DNA of 51,746 bases. Origin: Candidatus Krumholzibacteriota bacterium (lineage in GTDB: Bacteria > Krumholzibacteriota > Krumholzibacteriia > Krumholzibacteriales > Krumholzibacteriaceae). A model generated the notes under the pieces. The model had not been told where the DNA came from, did not search any database, and worked only from the letters and a program-made list of their open reading frames with translations. Below, piece after piece: positions 8,464 to 17,893 of this stretch. The DNA is taken from NCBI GenBank assembly GCA_016931295.1, contig JAFGEZ010000012.1:70100-121845 (forward strand). Reading direction: 5' to 3'. Made by a program: the position numbers and the translations under genes. Every line of letters begins with the position of its first letter. The first letter of the stretch is position 1.

Positions 8464-9521
8464 AGGGTGACCGCGTCGACCGGGAGCGGATCGCCGAACT
8501 CGAGGCATCCGCGCTCCGGGCATTCCGGGAGTCGGTCGATGAACAGTCTCTCGACGAGGCGCGAGTCCGGTATCTCGGACGGAAGGGATTGATCACGTCC
8601 CTGCTCAGGTCGATCGGAACGCTCTCCGCCGAGGAACGGCCCGTCATCGGGGAACTCATCAACGCGGCGAAAACGCGTCTCCAGGAGGCGCTCGATGCGC
8701 GCAACGGCGAATTCGCCTGCGCGGCCGAGGAGAGCGAGCCCTATCCCGGCGACCCGACCCTTCCGGGGCGGCGTCGCTGGGAAGGCGGACTGCACATACT
8801 CCACCGGACCCTCGACGAGGTCAAGCGGATCTTCGCCGGCATGGGCTATTCGCTCGCCGAGGGCCCGGACGTCGAACTGGACTACTACAACTTCGAAGCG
8901 CTCAATTTCCCGCCCGACCACCCGTCGCGGGATCTGCAGGACACCTTCTACGTCAACGACGACATCCTGCTTCGCACGCAGACGTCTCCCGTCCAGGTCC
9001 GTTTCATGGAAAAACACGATCCGCCGCTCAGGATCATCGCCCCGGGGCGCGTGTACCGCAGCGAGACGCCGGACCCGTCGCACGCCGCCGAGTTCCACCA
9101 GGTCGAGGGGCTCTGCGTGGACCGTGACATTTCCCTGGCCGATCTCCGGAACGACGTCACGTGGTTCGTCCAGCAGTATTTCGGGAGCGACGCGCGCGTG
9201 CGGTTCCGCCCGCATTTCTTCCCCTTCACCGAACCGAGCGCCGAGGCCGACATGACCTGTTTCGCCTGCGGGGGCGCGGGATGTTCGATCTGCCAGAAGA
9301 CGGGATGGATCGAGATCATGGGCGCCGGGATGGTGCATCCGAATGTCTTCCGCAACGCGGGGTACGATCCGGACGCCTATACCGGTTTCGCCTTCGGCAT
9401 GGGAATCGACCGGGTCGCGATGCTGAAATACGGCATCGACGACATCCGGCTCTTCCTGCAGAACGACCTGCGGTTCCTCGGGCGTTTCTGGAACCGGACG
9501 TGGTCGGGGGTGATCGAATGA
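8460..9521 (+). CDS. pheS: phenylalanine--tRNA ligase alpha subunit
   Basis: This is the catalytic subunit of the alpha2-beta2 enzyme that charges tRNA-Phe. The 353-residue protein has an N-terminal coiled coil ([10 protein letters not shown] near residue 36) and then the class II core. Visible motifs are [53 protein letters not shown] (motif 2) and [18 protein letters not shown] (motif 3). Its ATG overlaps the rplT stop and its stop overlaps the pheT start. Confidence 0.98.
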   Translation: MKGDRVDRERIAELEASALRAFRESVDEQSLDEARVRYLGRKGLITSLLRSIGTLSAEERPVIGELINAAKTRLQEALDARNGEFACAAEESEPYPGDPTLPGRRRWEGGLHILHRTLDEVKRIFAGMGYSLAEGPDVELDYYNFEALNFPPDHPSRDLQDTFYVNDDILLRTQTSPVQVRFMEKHDPPLRIIAPGRVYRSETPDPSHAAEFHQVEGLCVDRDISLADLRNDVTWFVQQYFGSDARVRFRPHFFPFTEPSAEADMTCFACGGAGCSICQKTGWIEIMGAGMVHPNVFRNAGYDPDAYTGFAFGMGIDRVAMLKYGIDDIRLFLQNDLRFLGRFWNRTWSGVIE

Positions 9522-11908
9522 AGGTGAGCCTTCGCTGGCTGTCCCGGTATGTCGATATCGAGGAGACGCCCGAGATGCTCGCTCACGACCTGACGATGTT
9601 CGGTTTGAACGTCGAGGGGATCGAGAAGGCGGGTCCGGAATTCGAGGGCGTCGTCTTCGGACGTGTCGTCGAATGCGCCCGGCACCCGATGGCCGACAAG
9701 CTGAGCGTCTGCACCGTCGATGTCGGCGGGGAACGGAACCTCTCGATCGTCTGCGGCGCGCCGAACGTCCGGGCCGGACTCGCCGTTCCGGTGGCGGTCC
9801 GGGGAGCGGTATTGCCGGGCGGGCTCAAGATCAAGAAGACGAAACTCCGCGGCGAGGTCTCCGAGGGCATGATCTGTTCGGAGCGGGAACTCGGCATCGG
9901 CGGGGACGCGGCCGGCATCATGGAGCTCGATTTCGAGGAGGCGCCCGGGACCGATCTCGCCGGCAAACTCGGCGGCGGCGGCGACGTCATCATCGACATC
10001 GAGATCACGCCGAACCGCCCGGATCAGTTGAGCCACGTGGGGATAGCCCGGGAAGTCGCCGCGATGTACCGGCGCGCCCTCCGCATGCCCGGGGGATTCC
10101 ATCTCGAGCCGGGAGACGGGTTCCCCGTCGAAATCGCCGATCCCGACGATTGCCCGCGCTTTTCAGCGGCCTTCGTCGACGACGTGCGGATCGGGCCGTC
10201 ACCGGAGTGGCTCCGGGATGACCTGGTCGCGGCGGGGATCAAGCCGATCAACAACATCGTTGATGTGACGAATTACGTTCTCGCCGAACTCGGACAGCCG
10301 CTCCACGCCTATGACCGCGACCGCTTGCCGGCGGACGGACTCGGTGTGCGGCTCGCCCGCGAGGGAGAGGATCTCGTCACGCTCGACGGCGTCCGGCGCG
10401 TGCTCGGCGGGAAGATGCTCGTCATCACCAGCGACGACCGGCCTGTCGGCGTCGCGGGAGTCATGGGCGGCGAGAGCACCGAGGTGCGCGGGGACACCGC
10501 GCGGATCGTCCTCGAGAGCGCGATGTTCGATCCCCGGCGCGTCAGGGCGGCGAGCCGCGGACTGAAGCTCGACACCGAGGCCTCGTACCGGTTCGAGCGC
10601 GAGGGGGACGCGGGTGGAACCCTGGCCGCGCTCGAGCGCGCCTGCAGGCTGATCGAGGAGATCGGCGCCGGCCGCCCGAGGCCCGCGTGCGTCGACCGTC
10701 TCGCCGACGAGTCGCGTACACGGCGGAGGCTCGTCGACCTGCGGGTGAAGCACGCGAACCGGGTCATGGGGACGAAGCTCTCCGCCGACGACCTGGCCGG
10801 CATGATCGGGCGCCTCGAGTTCGCCTCGACCGTGGAGAAAGCGGTGCTCCACGTCGAAGTGCCGACCTTCCGGCGCGATGTCCAGCAGGAGATCGATCTC
10901 GTGGAAGAGGCCGCCCGGGCATACGGATACGACAACATCGGGCGGGACGAGACGCCAAGGGCGAACGTGTTCGCGAACCCGGACGCGGCCGATCTCCGCA
11001 GGGAGGAGATCTGCCGCTGGATCGCCTCGAGGGGCTTCGCCCAGGTAATGACCTCCTCCTTCATGGATCCCGAGGATCCCGAGGGGTGCGGGTGGGACGA
11101 GAACGATCCGCGACGGCGTTTCGTTTCTCTGTCGAACCCGCTCACGGCGGCCCAGTCCGCCATGCGCACCTCGCTGTTGCCCGGGATGCTCCAGGTCGTC
11201 AGGCGCAACGCTCCCGCCGAGCAGGACGGGATACGGATCTTCGAGATCGGCAAGGTCTTTCTTCCCGAGGGGAACGGGAACGGCCTGCCGCGCGAAGAGA
11301 CGCGCCTGACCGCGCTCCTCGCGAGAAAGGCGAATCCCGTCTCGTGGCTGGAGGAGCAGCGGGACGTCGATTTCTTCGACATGAAAGGCGCGCTTGAGGC
11401 CCTCATCGAGCGTCTCGGGATCGATGTCTCGACCGATCCTCTTCCCGGTGCCGGTTTCCGCTTCGCCTGCGCGCTGAAGGGGGCGAGGATCGCCGAGTAC
11501 GGGCTGCTTCCTCGATCCGCGGGAAGTCGCTGGGACATCGGGTCGCCCGTGTTCTTCTTCGATGTCAACCTCGACGCGATTCCGATCGGCGCAGCCTCGC
11601 AGGAACGGTTCTGCAGGGTCGTGCCCTACCCGGCGGTCAAGCGGGATCTCTGCCTCGTCGCCGGAGAGCGGGTCATGTTCGGGGACATAAGGAACATTCT
11701 GAAGAAACGATTGAAACATCTTGAATCGATTAATCTTTTCGATTACTATCGCGGCGATCGCCTCGGCGAGGGACGCCGGAGTTACGCGTTCAGGATGACC
11801 TTCCGATCGCCGGCCGGAACGCTCGACGATGCGGTGATCGACCGGGAGATTGAAAAGGTGCTCGCCGCGCTCGAGCGGGAGCTCGGCGTGGCGCTTCGAA
11901 GCGATTAG
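9518..11908 (+). CDS. pheT: phenylalanine--tRNA ligase beta subunit
   Basis: This is the tRNA-binding and editing subunit of PheRS, 796 residues. It begins [19 protein letters not shown]. The EMAP-II-like tRNA-binding domain follows, with HPMADKLSVCTVDVGG and GAPNVRAGLAVPVAVRGAVLPGG. Next come the B3/B4 editing core and ITPNRPDQLSHVGIARE, then the B5 domain and a catalytic-like core. A C-terminal anticodon-binding FDX-ACB domain (PYPAVKRDLCLVAGE to LEREL) closes it. The frame runs open from 9161, but the ATG at 9518 overlapping the pheS stop gives the canonical N-terminus. Confidence 0.98.
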   Translation: MKVSLRWLSRYVDIEETPEMLAHDLTMFGLNVEGIEKAGPEFEGVVFGRVVECARHPMADKLSVCTVDVGGERNLSIVCGAPNVRAGLAVPVAVRGAVLPGGLKIKKTKLRGEVSEGMICSERELGIGGDAAGIMELDFEEAPGTDLAGKLGGGGDVIIDIEITPNRPDQLSHVGIAREVAAMYRRALRMPGGFHLEPGDGFPVEIADPDDCPRFSAAFVDDVRIGPSPEWLRDDLVAAGIKPINNIVDVTNYVLAELGQPLHAYDRDRLPADGLGVRLAREGEDLVTLDGVRRVLGGKMLVITSDDRPVGVAGVMGGESTEVRGDTARIVLESAMFDPRRVRAASRGLKLDTEASYRFEREGDAGGTLAALERACRLIEEIGAGRPRPACVDRLADESRTRRRLVDLRVKHANRVMGTKLSADDLAGMIGRLEFASTVEKAVLHVEVPTFRRDVQQEIDLVEEAARAYGYDNIGRDETPRANVFANPDAADLRREEICRWIASRGFAQVMTSSFMDPEDPEGCGWDENDPRRRFVSLSNPLTAAQSAMRTSLLPGMLQVVRRNAPAEQDGIRIFEIGKVFLPEGNGNGLPREETRLTALLARKANPVSWLEEQRDVDFFDMKGALEALIERLGIDVSTDPLPGAGFRFACALKGARIAEYGLLPRSAGSRWDIGSPVFFFDVNLDAIPIGAASQERFCRVVPYPAVKRDLCLVAGERVMFGDIRNILKKRLKHLESINLFDYYRGDRLGEGRRSYAFRMTFRSPAGTLDDAVIDREIEKVLAALERELGVALRSD

Positions 11909-11922
11909 AGCGGAGGGAAATC

Positions 11923-12207
11923 ATGTCGGAAACGGGACTTGCGGGTCTCGAGATGCTCGAGGAGAAGATCACCAGGGCAGCGACGCTGATCGAGCGGCTG
12001 CGAGCCGAGAAAAATGAGTTCGAAACGGCCAATAAAGAGTTGAAAGCGAAAATCGAAAACCTGTATATTCATAACGAGGAGTTGACACAGCGACTTGAAG
12101 AGCTTACGAAGGAAAGAGAAAACGCAAGCGATTTCGAAAAAACGAGAGAGGAGATCAAAGGCAAGATAGAGGAGATGCTGGGCAAGCTCGAGGGGCTGGA
12201 GATCTAG
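11923..12207 (+). CDS. coiled-coil protein, ZapB-like candidate
   Basis: The 94-residue protein is almost entirely a charged alpha-helical coiled coil with heptad leucine/isoleucine spacing (EEKITRAATLIERLRAEK, ELKAKIENLYIHNEEL). A GGAGGGAAATC site precedes the ATG. It sits 77 bases before zapA. In other bacteria ZapB is a short coiled coil that links ZapA/FtsZ to the chromosome. Sequence alone cannot prove homology, because coiled coils converge; the zapA neighbour makes a divisome role likely. Confidence 0.7.
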   Translation: MSETGLAGLEMLEEKITRAATLIERLRAEKNEFETANKELKAKIENLYIHNEELTQRLEELTKERENASDFEKTREEIKGKIEEMLGKLEGLEI

Positions 12208-12284
12208 CCTTTCGGGGTGCTCTGACTCTTTCGGGGTGTGGAACGGGGTGTGACGTCTGCATTGATCTTGAGAGGTGTATCGAA

Positions 12285-12581
12285 TTGACCGAAACAAGCA
12301 CTGAAAAAGTGGAGATTTTTGGTCAAGAGTATAAGATAAAGGGAGTTGGCGATCCGCGATATATCCACAAGATCGCGGGATACGTCGACATGAAGATGAG
12401 GGAGATCGCCCATTCCAGCGGCATAATGTCCCAGTCCCGAATCGCCATACTGACTGCGCTCAATATCGCCGACGAGCTGTTCCAGGAGCGGGAGTCGAAG
12501 GACGACACCGTCCGGGCGCTCGATCGGCAGGCACTGAAACTCAGCGAGCTGCTGGATGACAAGGTTGGTGCGGAAAAGTGA
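12285..12581 (+). CDS. zapA: cell division protein ZapA
   Basis: ZapA binds FtsZ and bundles protofilaments at mid-cell. The 98-residue product has the family pattern: an N-terminal beta hairpin (KVEIFGQEYKIKGVGDPRYIHKIAGYVD), then SRIAILTALNIADELFQ and a C-terminal coiled coil. It starts at a TTG with GAGAGGTG upstream. It is followed by about 390 non-coding bases, the place where 6S RNA is found next to zapA in many bacteria. Confidence 0.9.
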   Translation: MTETSTEKVEIFGQEYKIKGVGDPRYIHKIAGYVDMKMREIAHSSGIMSQSRIAILTALNIADELFQERESKDDTVRALDRQALKLSELLDDKVGAEK

Positions 12582-12594
12582 CGACCCGGTCCGC

Positions 12595-12810
12595 ATGATC
12601 CGGTGTTGGAGACATGCGCTGGGACGAGTCTGAAGACAGTCACGACGGATTGAAATTCCCTACCGTGTTCGTGAGGCAGAAGATTATTTTTTGCCAACAC
12701 CTGGAGCCCGGAAGTCCGATATGCGGCCGTCGACGCCATGCCCGCGACTCGCGGGAAGACCGAGGCGGCGCTGAGGACATCCACTTTGTTTGTAGGGCTT
12801 AAAAGGATAC
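12595..12810 (+). ncRNA. structured RNA candidate (possible 6S RNA) between zapA and rny
   Basis: The 12582-12974 gap has no credible gene. It contains long-range complementarity: GGTGTTGG (12602-12609) pairs with CCAACACC (12694-12701). Inside this pair lies a TCACGA...TCGTGA hairpin (12640-12672). Further on is CCCGCG-ACT-CGCGGG (12741-12755). 6S RNA (ssrS) lies immediately downstream of zapA in many bacteria, so position and structure suggest 6S or another ncRNA. I could not fit the whole region to a 6S fold by eye, and the ends are approximate. Confidence 0.35.
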
Positions 12811-12974
12811 TTCTCACACGGCACAGCGTGGGGAATTTTCCATTTTCCCGCCCGGCGAACCTCCTCTCCGCAGAAGAGATTCCGTTCATCCGCATATACA
12901 GGAAGCGTATTCTGCCATGTGTCGAAACGAAATGATGGAGGTGAGCCGCGCCGGTCACGGACCGGTCGGGTGAG

Positions 12975-14540
12975 ATGGAAAACATCTTTTTCTATATCTC
13001 CGCGGGGATCCTCGTTCTTTTTCTGGGTTTTGTCCTCGGTTGGTTCGTCAACAAGAAGATCTCGGAGAGCCATCTGAAGCACACGCAGAAGCTCGCCGAG
13101 AACATCATCTCGGAGGCGCAACGGGAAGCCGAGAACCAGAAGAAGGCGTCGATCCTCGAGGCGAAGGACGAGTGGTACCAGGCGAAGCTCCGGTTCGAGC
13201 GCGATACCGCCGACAAACGGCAGGAATTGCGCAAGGAGGAGCGGCGACTCGAGGAGAAGGAACAGAACATCAACCGCAAGGTCGATTATCTCGAAAAGCG
13301 GGAACAGGAGATGAACGACCGCCAGAAGACCCTCGAGAGCAAGCTCCAGGCGATCTCGGAGAAGAACGACGAGCTGTCCGTCGTGCTCGCCCGGCAGAAC
13401 GAGAAACTGGAGAAGATCGCGGGGATGAGCACCGAGGAGGCGAAAAAGCTCCTCATCACCAACCTCGAGAACGAGGCGAGGCACCTCGCGGCCAAGCGGA
13501 TCAAGGAGATCAAGGACGAGGCGGAACGGAGCGCGACGAAGAAGAGCAGGGAGATCCTCACCCTCGCGATCGAACGGTGCGCCGCCGACCACGTCGTCGA
13601 GTCGACCGTTTCGGTGGTCGATCTGCCCAACGACGAGATGAAGGGCCGCATCATCGGACGCGAGGGGCGTAACATCCGGGCGTTTGAGAACGCGACGGGC
13701 ATCGACGTCATCATCGACGACACGCCCGAGGCGGTCATCCTTTCCGGATTCGATCCGATCAGGCGGGAGGTGGCGAGGCTCTCCCTCCAGAAGCTCGTGA
13801 AGGACGGGCGGATCCATCCCGGCAGGATCGAGGAGATCGTCGAAAAGACCCAGAAGGAGCTTCTCGACGAGATCAGGGAGGTCGGCGAGCAGGTCTGCCT
13901 CGACCTGAACATCCACGCGCTCCATCCGGAGCTCGCAAAGCTCCTCGGGCGGCTGAAGTACCGGACCTCCTACGGCCAGAACGTCCTGCAGCACGCAAAG
14001 GAAGTCGCCTGGCTGTCGAGTTTGCTGGCGAGCCAGCTCGGCCTCGATCCGGTCATCGCCAAGCGGGCCGGTCTGCTGCACGACATCGGCAAGGCGGCCG
14101 ACCACGAGATGGAGGGACCCCACGCGGAGATCGGCGCCGAGCTCGTCAGGCGGTACGGCGAGAACGAGACGATCATCAACGCGGTGGCCGGACACCACGA
14201 GGATGTCGAGGCGACTTCGCTGATCACGCATGTCGTCTCCGCAGCCGACGCGATCTCCGGCGCTCGTCCGGGCGCGCGCCGGGAGACGCTCGAGAACTAC
14301 ATCCGCCGGCTGGAGAAGCTCGAGAAGATCGCGGACGCGTTCGACGGCGTCGAGAAATCCTACGCGATCCAGGCGGGGCGCGAGATCAGGATCCTCGTGA
14401 GCCACAAGCGCATCGACGACGAGCGGGCGACCCAACTGGCGAGCGACATCGCGCACCGGATCGAGGGGGAAATGGAATATCCCGGCCAGATCAAGGTCGT
14501 GGTCATCCGGGAGACGCGAGCCGTCGACTACGCGAAATGA
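12975..14540 (+). CDS. rny: ribonuclease Y
   Basis: RNase Y is a membrane-anchored endoribonuclease that starts mRNA decay. The 521-residue protein has one N-terminal transmembrane helix ([20 protein letters not shown]) and a long charged coiled coil to about residue 180. The KH domain contains [17 protein letters not shown] near residue 220. The HD domain carries [12 protein letters not shown] and [11 protein letters not shown]. Length and order are canonical. The start is the ATG after GGTGAG. It is followed 28 bases later by the ymdB-type gene, the same pairing as in Bacillus. Confidence 0.97.
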   Translation: MENIFFYISAGILVLFLGFVLGWFVNKKISESHLKHTQKLAENIISEAQREAENQKKASILEAKDEWYQAKLRFERDTADKRQELRKEERRLEEKEQNINRKVDYLEKREQEMNDRQKTLESKLQAISEKNDELSVVLARQNEKLEKIAGMSTEEAKKLLITNLENEARHLAAKRIKEIKDEAERSATKKSREILTLAIERCAADHVVESTVSVVDLPNDEMKGRIIGREGRNIRAFENATGIDVIIDDTPEAVILSGFDPIRREVARLSLQKLVKDGRIHPGRIEEIVEKTQKELLDEIREVGEQVCLDLNIHALHPELAKLLGRLKYRTSYGQNVLQHAKEVAWLSSLLASQLGLDPVIAKRAGLLHDIGKAADHEMEGPHAEIGAELVRRYGENETIINAVAGHHEDVEATSLITHVVSAADAISGARPGARRETLENYIRRLEKLEKIADAFDGVEKSYAIQAGREIRILVSHKRIDDERATQLASDIAHRIEGEMEYPGQIKVVVIRETRAVDYAK

Positions 14541-14568
14541 TCCGTCCGCCGGACCGGAGCGACTCGAT

Positions 14569-15366
14569 ATGAAGATACTGTTCATCGGCGACGTCATCGC
14601 CCGGACGGGCCGGCGCATCCTCTCGGGGCACCTGGCCGGCCTGCGGAACAGGCTGGGTATCGATCTCTGCATCGCCAACGCGGAGAACTCCGCCGGCATC
14701 TTCGGGGTGACGCGCTCGGTGGTGGAGGAGCTGCGGGAAAGCGGCGTCGACATCATGACGGGCGGCAATCACATCTGGGACAAGCGGGAGGGGATCGATC
14801 TCCTCGAGGAGCGGGACGACCTGCTCCGCCCGGCGAACTACCCGCCCAACGTTCCCGGACACGGATGGGTGGTGACGGAGCGGGGCGGCGCGCCCGTCGC
14901 CGTCGTCAACCTCCAGGGACGCACGTTCATGCCGGCGATAGACTGTCCGTTCCGGGCGGCCGACGGTATCCTCGCCGGGCTTCCCGGGGACGTCCGCGTC
15001 GTCGTCGTCGATTTCCACGCGGAGGCGACGAGCGAGAAGCTCGCCATGGGGTACTATCTCGACGGACGGGTGAGCGCCGTCGCGGGGACTCATACGCACG
15101 TGCAGACGGCGGACGAGCGGATCCTCTCCGGCGGCACCGGGTACATCACGGACCTCGGCATGACGGGGGCCTTCGATTCGATCATCGGCGTTCGCAAGGA
15201 ACAGGTGCTCAACAGGTTCCTGTTCGCGCTTCCGGTCCGTTTCCAGGTCGCGGACGAATCGCCCTGCCTGCAGGGCATGGTCGTCGAGGTGGACACGGCT
15301 ACGGGCAAGGCCGTCTCGGTCGAGCGCATCATGGAATTCGTCGACGGAGAGGGGGCGATGTCATGA
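14569..15366 (+). CDS. ymdB: YmdB-family metallophosphoesterase (TIGR00282)
   Basis: The family contains dinuclear-metal phosphodiesterases; Bacillus YmdB hydrolyses 2',3'-cAMP and affects biofilm formation. The 265-residue protein has the conserved metal-ligand motifs MKILFIGDVIARTGR, NAENSAGIFGVT, GGNHIWDK, VVDFHAEATSEK and AGTHTHVQTAD. It also has GYITDLGMTGAFDSIIG. It lies directly downstream of rny, as in Firmicutes. The stop overlaps the folD start (ATGA), so the genes are translationally coupled. Confidence 0.93.
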   Translation: MKILFIGDVIARTGRRILSGHLAGLRNRLGIDLCIANAENSAGIFGVTRSVVEELRESGVDIMTGGNHIWDKREGIDLLEERDDLLRPANYPPNVPGHGWVVTERGGAPVAVVNLQGRTFMPAIDCPFRAADGILAGLPGDVRVVVVDFHAEATSEKLAMGYYLDGRVSAVAGTHTHVQTADERILSGGTGYITDLGMTGAFDSIIGVRKEQVLNRFLFALPVRFQVADESPCLQGMVVEVDTATGKAVSVERIMEFVDGEGAMS

Positions 15367-16259
15367 AGATTCCCCTGGACGACGCGCGGATCATCGACGG
15401 CAAGGCCACGGCTGCGGCCGTCCTCGAGGAGACCGCGTCCGAGGTCGCACGGTTCAGCAGGGGATACCGTCCACCGCGCCTGACGGTTGTCATCGTCGGG
15501 GATAATCCCGCGTCACGCTCCTACGTGAAGGGAAAGGTCACGTCCGCGGCGGCATGCGGCATCGATTCGAATCTCGTCGAGCTGCCGGCGGAGACGACCG
15601 AGCGCGAGCTCCTCGGCCTCGTGGACCGGCTGAACGCGGATGACGAAATCGACGGTATCCTCGTGCAGCTGCCCCTGCCGGCGGGGATCGACGAGCAGGG
15701 CATCATCGAGAGGATATCCCCCGGCAAGGACGTCGACGGTTTCCATCCGTACAATCTCGGGCGGCTCGTGTCGAACCGGCCCGCATTCGTCCCCTGCACG
15801 CCCCTCGGCATCGGGGAGATCCTCGACCGGTACGGCGTCGAGGTCGCCGGGAAGCACGCCGTCATCATCGGCCGATCGGTCATCGTGGGAAAACCGATGG
15901 CCATGCTCCTGGCTCGGAAGGCTCCGGGAGGCGACGCGACGGTGACGATCTGCCATTCGAGGTCGATCGGGTTGCCCGGCATCGCCAGGACGGCGGACAT
16001 CCTCATCGCGGCCGTCGGCCGTCCAAAGATGATCGGCGCGGACTGGGTGAAGGAAGGGGCCGTCGTCATCGATGTCGGCGTCAACCGCGTCGAGGACGAC
16101 ACGAGGAAGAGGGGATACCGGCTCCTGGGCGACGTCGATTTAGAGGCCGTCCTTTCGAAGGCGTCCCTCATCACGCCGGTGCCAGGCGGGGTTGGTCCGA
16201 TGACACGAGCGATGCTGATGCGGAACACCCTCCTCGCCGCCGTCCTGGCGAGAGGTTAG
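15363..16259 (+). CDS. folD: bifunctional methylenetetrahydrofolate dehydrogenase/cyclohydrolase
   Basis: FolD interconverts 5,10-methylene-THF and 10-formyl-THF using NADP+. The 298-residue protein has VGDNPASRSYVKGK (the catalytic Lys is here YVKGK) and the signature DGILVQLPLPAGID. The cofactor site shows PGKDVDGFHP, FVPCTPLGI, IGRSVIVGKPMA and TPVPGGVGPMT. The open frame starts at 14865; the ATG at 15363 gives the correct N-terminus. xseA follows after three bases. Confidence 0.97.
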   Translation: MKIPLDDARIIDGKATAAAVLEETASEVARFSRGYRPPRLTVVIVGDNPASRSYVKGKVTSAAACGIDSNLVELPAETTERELLGLVDRLNADDEIDGILVQLPLPAGIDEQGIIERISPGKDVDGFHPYNLGRLVSNRPAFVPCTPLGIGEILDRYGVEVAGKHAVIIGRSVIVGKPMAMLLARKAPGGDATVTICHSRSIGLPGIARTADILIAAVGRPKMIGADWVKEGAVVIDVGVNRVEDDTRKRGYRLLGDVDLEAVLSKASLITPVPGGVGPMTRAMLMRNTLLAAVLARG

Positions 16260-16262
16260 ACG

Positions 16263-17735
16263 ATGCGGGAATCCGTCCCGACGATCGAATCGGACGACGA
16301 CATCTACACCGTCACAGAGATCGCCGACGCGATCAGGCAGTGTCTCGAGACGGAGTTTCCACGTATCGCCGTCGTCGGGGAGATCGCGAACTTCAAGAGA
16401 CACTCGTCCGGACATCTCTATCTCAGCCTCCGCGACGAGCGGAACGCCCTCCGGGTCGTCATGTTCAGGCGCTATACGGCGAACCTGGACTTCGAGCCGG
16501 CAGACGGCATGCGGGTCGTCGCATCGGGCCGGCTGTCCCACTACGGCGGCGGTGGGGTCACGCAACTCCTCGCGCTCGGTATGGAGAGGGCGGGTCGGGG
16601 CGACATGGAGCTCGAATTCCGCCGCCTCCTGCGACAGCTCATGGATGAGGGACTCACCGACCCCGGACGAAAGCGCCCGATACCGCGGTTCCCCGAGGAG
16701 ATCGCGGTGATCACCTCGCCGACGGGGGCCGCGATACGCGACATCGTCGAGACACTCCGGCGACGGTGGCCGGTCGCCGGCATCCTGCACATCACGACGG
16801 ACGTGCAGGGAGACGCCGCTCCCGCGCGCATCGAGCGCGCCTTCGAAATCGCGAACGGGATCGACGATCTCGACGCGGTGATTCTCGCCCGCGGTGGAGG
16901 GAGCGTCGAGGATCTCTGGACCTTCAACACGGAGACGGTGGCGCGGGCCGTCGCGTCGTCGAGGCATCCCGTCGTCACGGGGATCGGGCACGAGATCGAC
17001 ACGACGATCGCCGATTACGTGTCGGATCTCCGGGCAGCCACCCCGACGTCGGCGGCCGAGCTCGTCGCCGCCGTTCCTCTCGACGACGCGCTGCGGCTCG
17101 TGGACGTGAAGACGGAACGGATGGGCCGTCTCGTCGCGGATTCGTCGACGAGACGGCTCCGGGATCTCGAGCTGCTCATGCGCAGCAGCGCCTTCCCGGT
17201 CATCCGGCGCCGCCTCGACGACGCGGCACAGGCGCTGGATCGTTCCGGCGAACGTCTCTCCGGCTGGTGGGACACCAACCGGACCCGGACGGAGAGGACG
17301 ATACGGGAGAGCGCCCTGCTGCTGGACGGGGGGATGGAACGGGTCCGGGGGCGCTGCAAAAACCGTCTCTCCGCGAGCCTCGAGCGTCTCCGCGGTCTGC
17401 CGCCCCCGATCGACGCCTCGCGGGAGAAAACGGCCCGCTTGGTCGAGAGCGTGCGGTTGATCGCCGGGGCGAAACTCGGCCTCCGCCGCGCCGCGGCGGA
17501 CGGCGCGGCGCGGGCGCTCGCCGGGCTGGGGCCGGAATCGGTCATCGGCAGGGGGTACGCCCTCTGCACGGATTCCTCGGGGGAGCGTCTCGTCACGGAA
17601 GCGGGCGCGTTGAAGCGGGGAGACGGACTGATCGTGCACTTCCGCGACGGCGGGGCGGACTGCCGCGTCGAGGGAAAGAGAAAGGGGAGGCCATGGCGAA
17701 AAAGCAGACCTTCGAGGAAGCGCTCGAACGCCTAG
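16263..17735 (+). CDS. xseA: exodeoxyribonuclease VII large subunit
   Basis: XseA is the catalytic subunit of ExoVII, which degrades single-stranded DNA from both ends. The 490-residue protein has an N-terminal OB fold (RIAVVGEIANFKRHSSGHLYLSL). The nuclease domain contains IAVITSPTGAAIRDI, ILARGGGSVEDLW, GIGHEIDTTIADYVSD and RAATPTSAAE. A long helical region and a C-terminal segment with GPESVIGRGYALC follow. It overlaps xseB by 43 bases. Confidence 0.96.
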   Translation: MRESVPTIESDDDIYTVTEIADAIRQCLETEFPRIAVVGEIANFKRHSSGHLYLSLRDERNALRVVMFRRYTANLDFEPADGMRVVASGRLSHYGGGGVTQLLALGMERAGRGDMELEFRRLLRQLMDEGLTDPGRKRPIPRFPEEIAVITSPTGAAIRDIVETLRRRWPVAGILHITTDVQGDAAPARIERAFEIANGIDDLDAVILARGGGSVEDLWTFNTETVARAVASSRHPVVTGIGHEIDTTIADYVSDLRAATPTSAAELVAAVPLDDALRLVDVKTERMGRLVADSSTRRLRDLELLMRSSAFPVIRRRLDDAAQALDRSGERLSGWWDTNRTRTERTIRESALLLDGGMERVRGRCKNRLSASLERLRGLPPPIDASREKTARLVESVRLIAGAKLGLRRAAADGAARALAGLGPESVIGRGYALCTDSSGERLVTEAGALKRGDGLIVHFRDGGADCRVEGKRKGRPWRKSRPSRKRSNA

Positions 17736-17893
17736 AGGCGATCGTCGAGCGGCTCGAGGGGGGAAAGACGCCTCTCGAGGAGAGCATCAGCCTCTACGAG
17801 GAAGGCATGAGGATCGGCAAGACGTGCCGGAGTCTGCTCGACGAGGCGGAGCAGCGCATCCGCACACTGACCGCGGAGCTCGAGGAGGAATGA
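17693..17893 (+). CDS. xseB: exodeoxyribonuclease VII small subunit
   Basis: The 66-residue protein has the XseB pattern FEEALERLEAIVERLE, GKTPLEESISLYEEGM and a helical C-terminus. It begins at the ATG at 17693 after AGGGGAGG, inside the end of xseA. Its stop overlaps the start region of the prenyl synthase gene. Confidence 0.95.
   Translation: MAKKQTFEEALERLEAIVERLEGGKTPLEESISLYEEGMRIGKTCRSLLDEAEQRIRTLTAELEEE

Noticed and set aside
12614-12802. 62-codon frame in the zapA-rny gap
   Set aside because: It has a poor start context and no domain, and it lies over complementary RNA segments.
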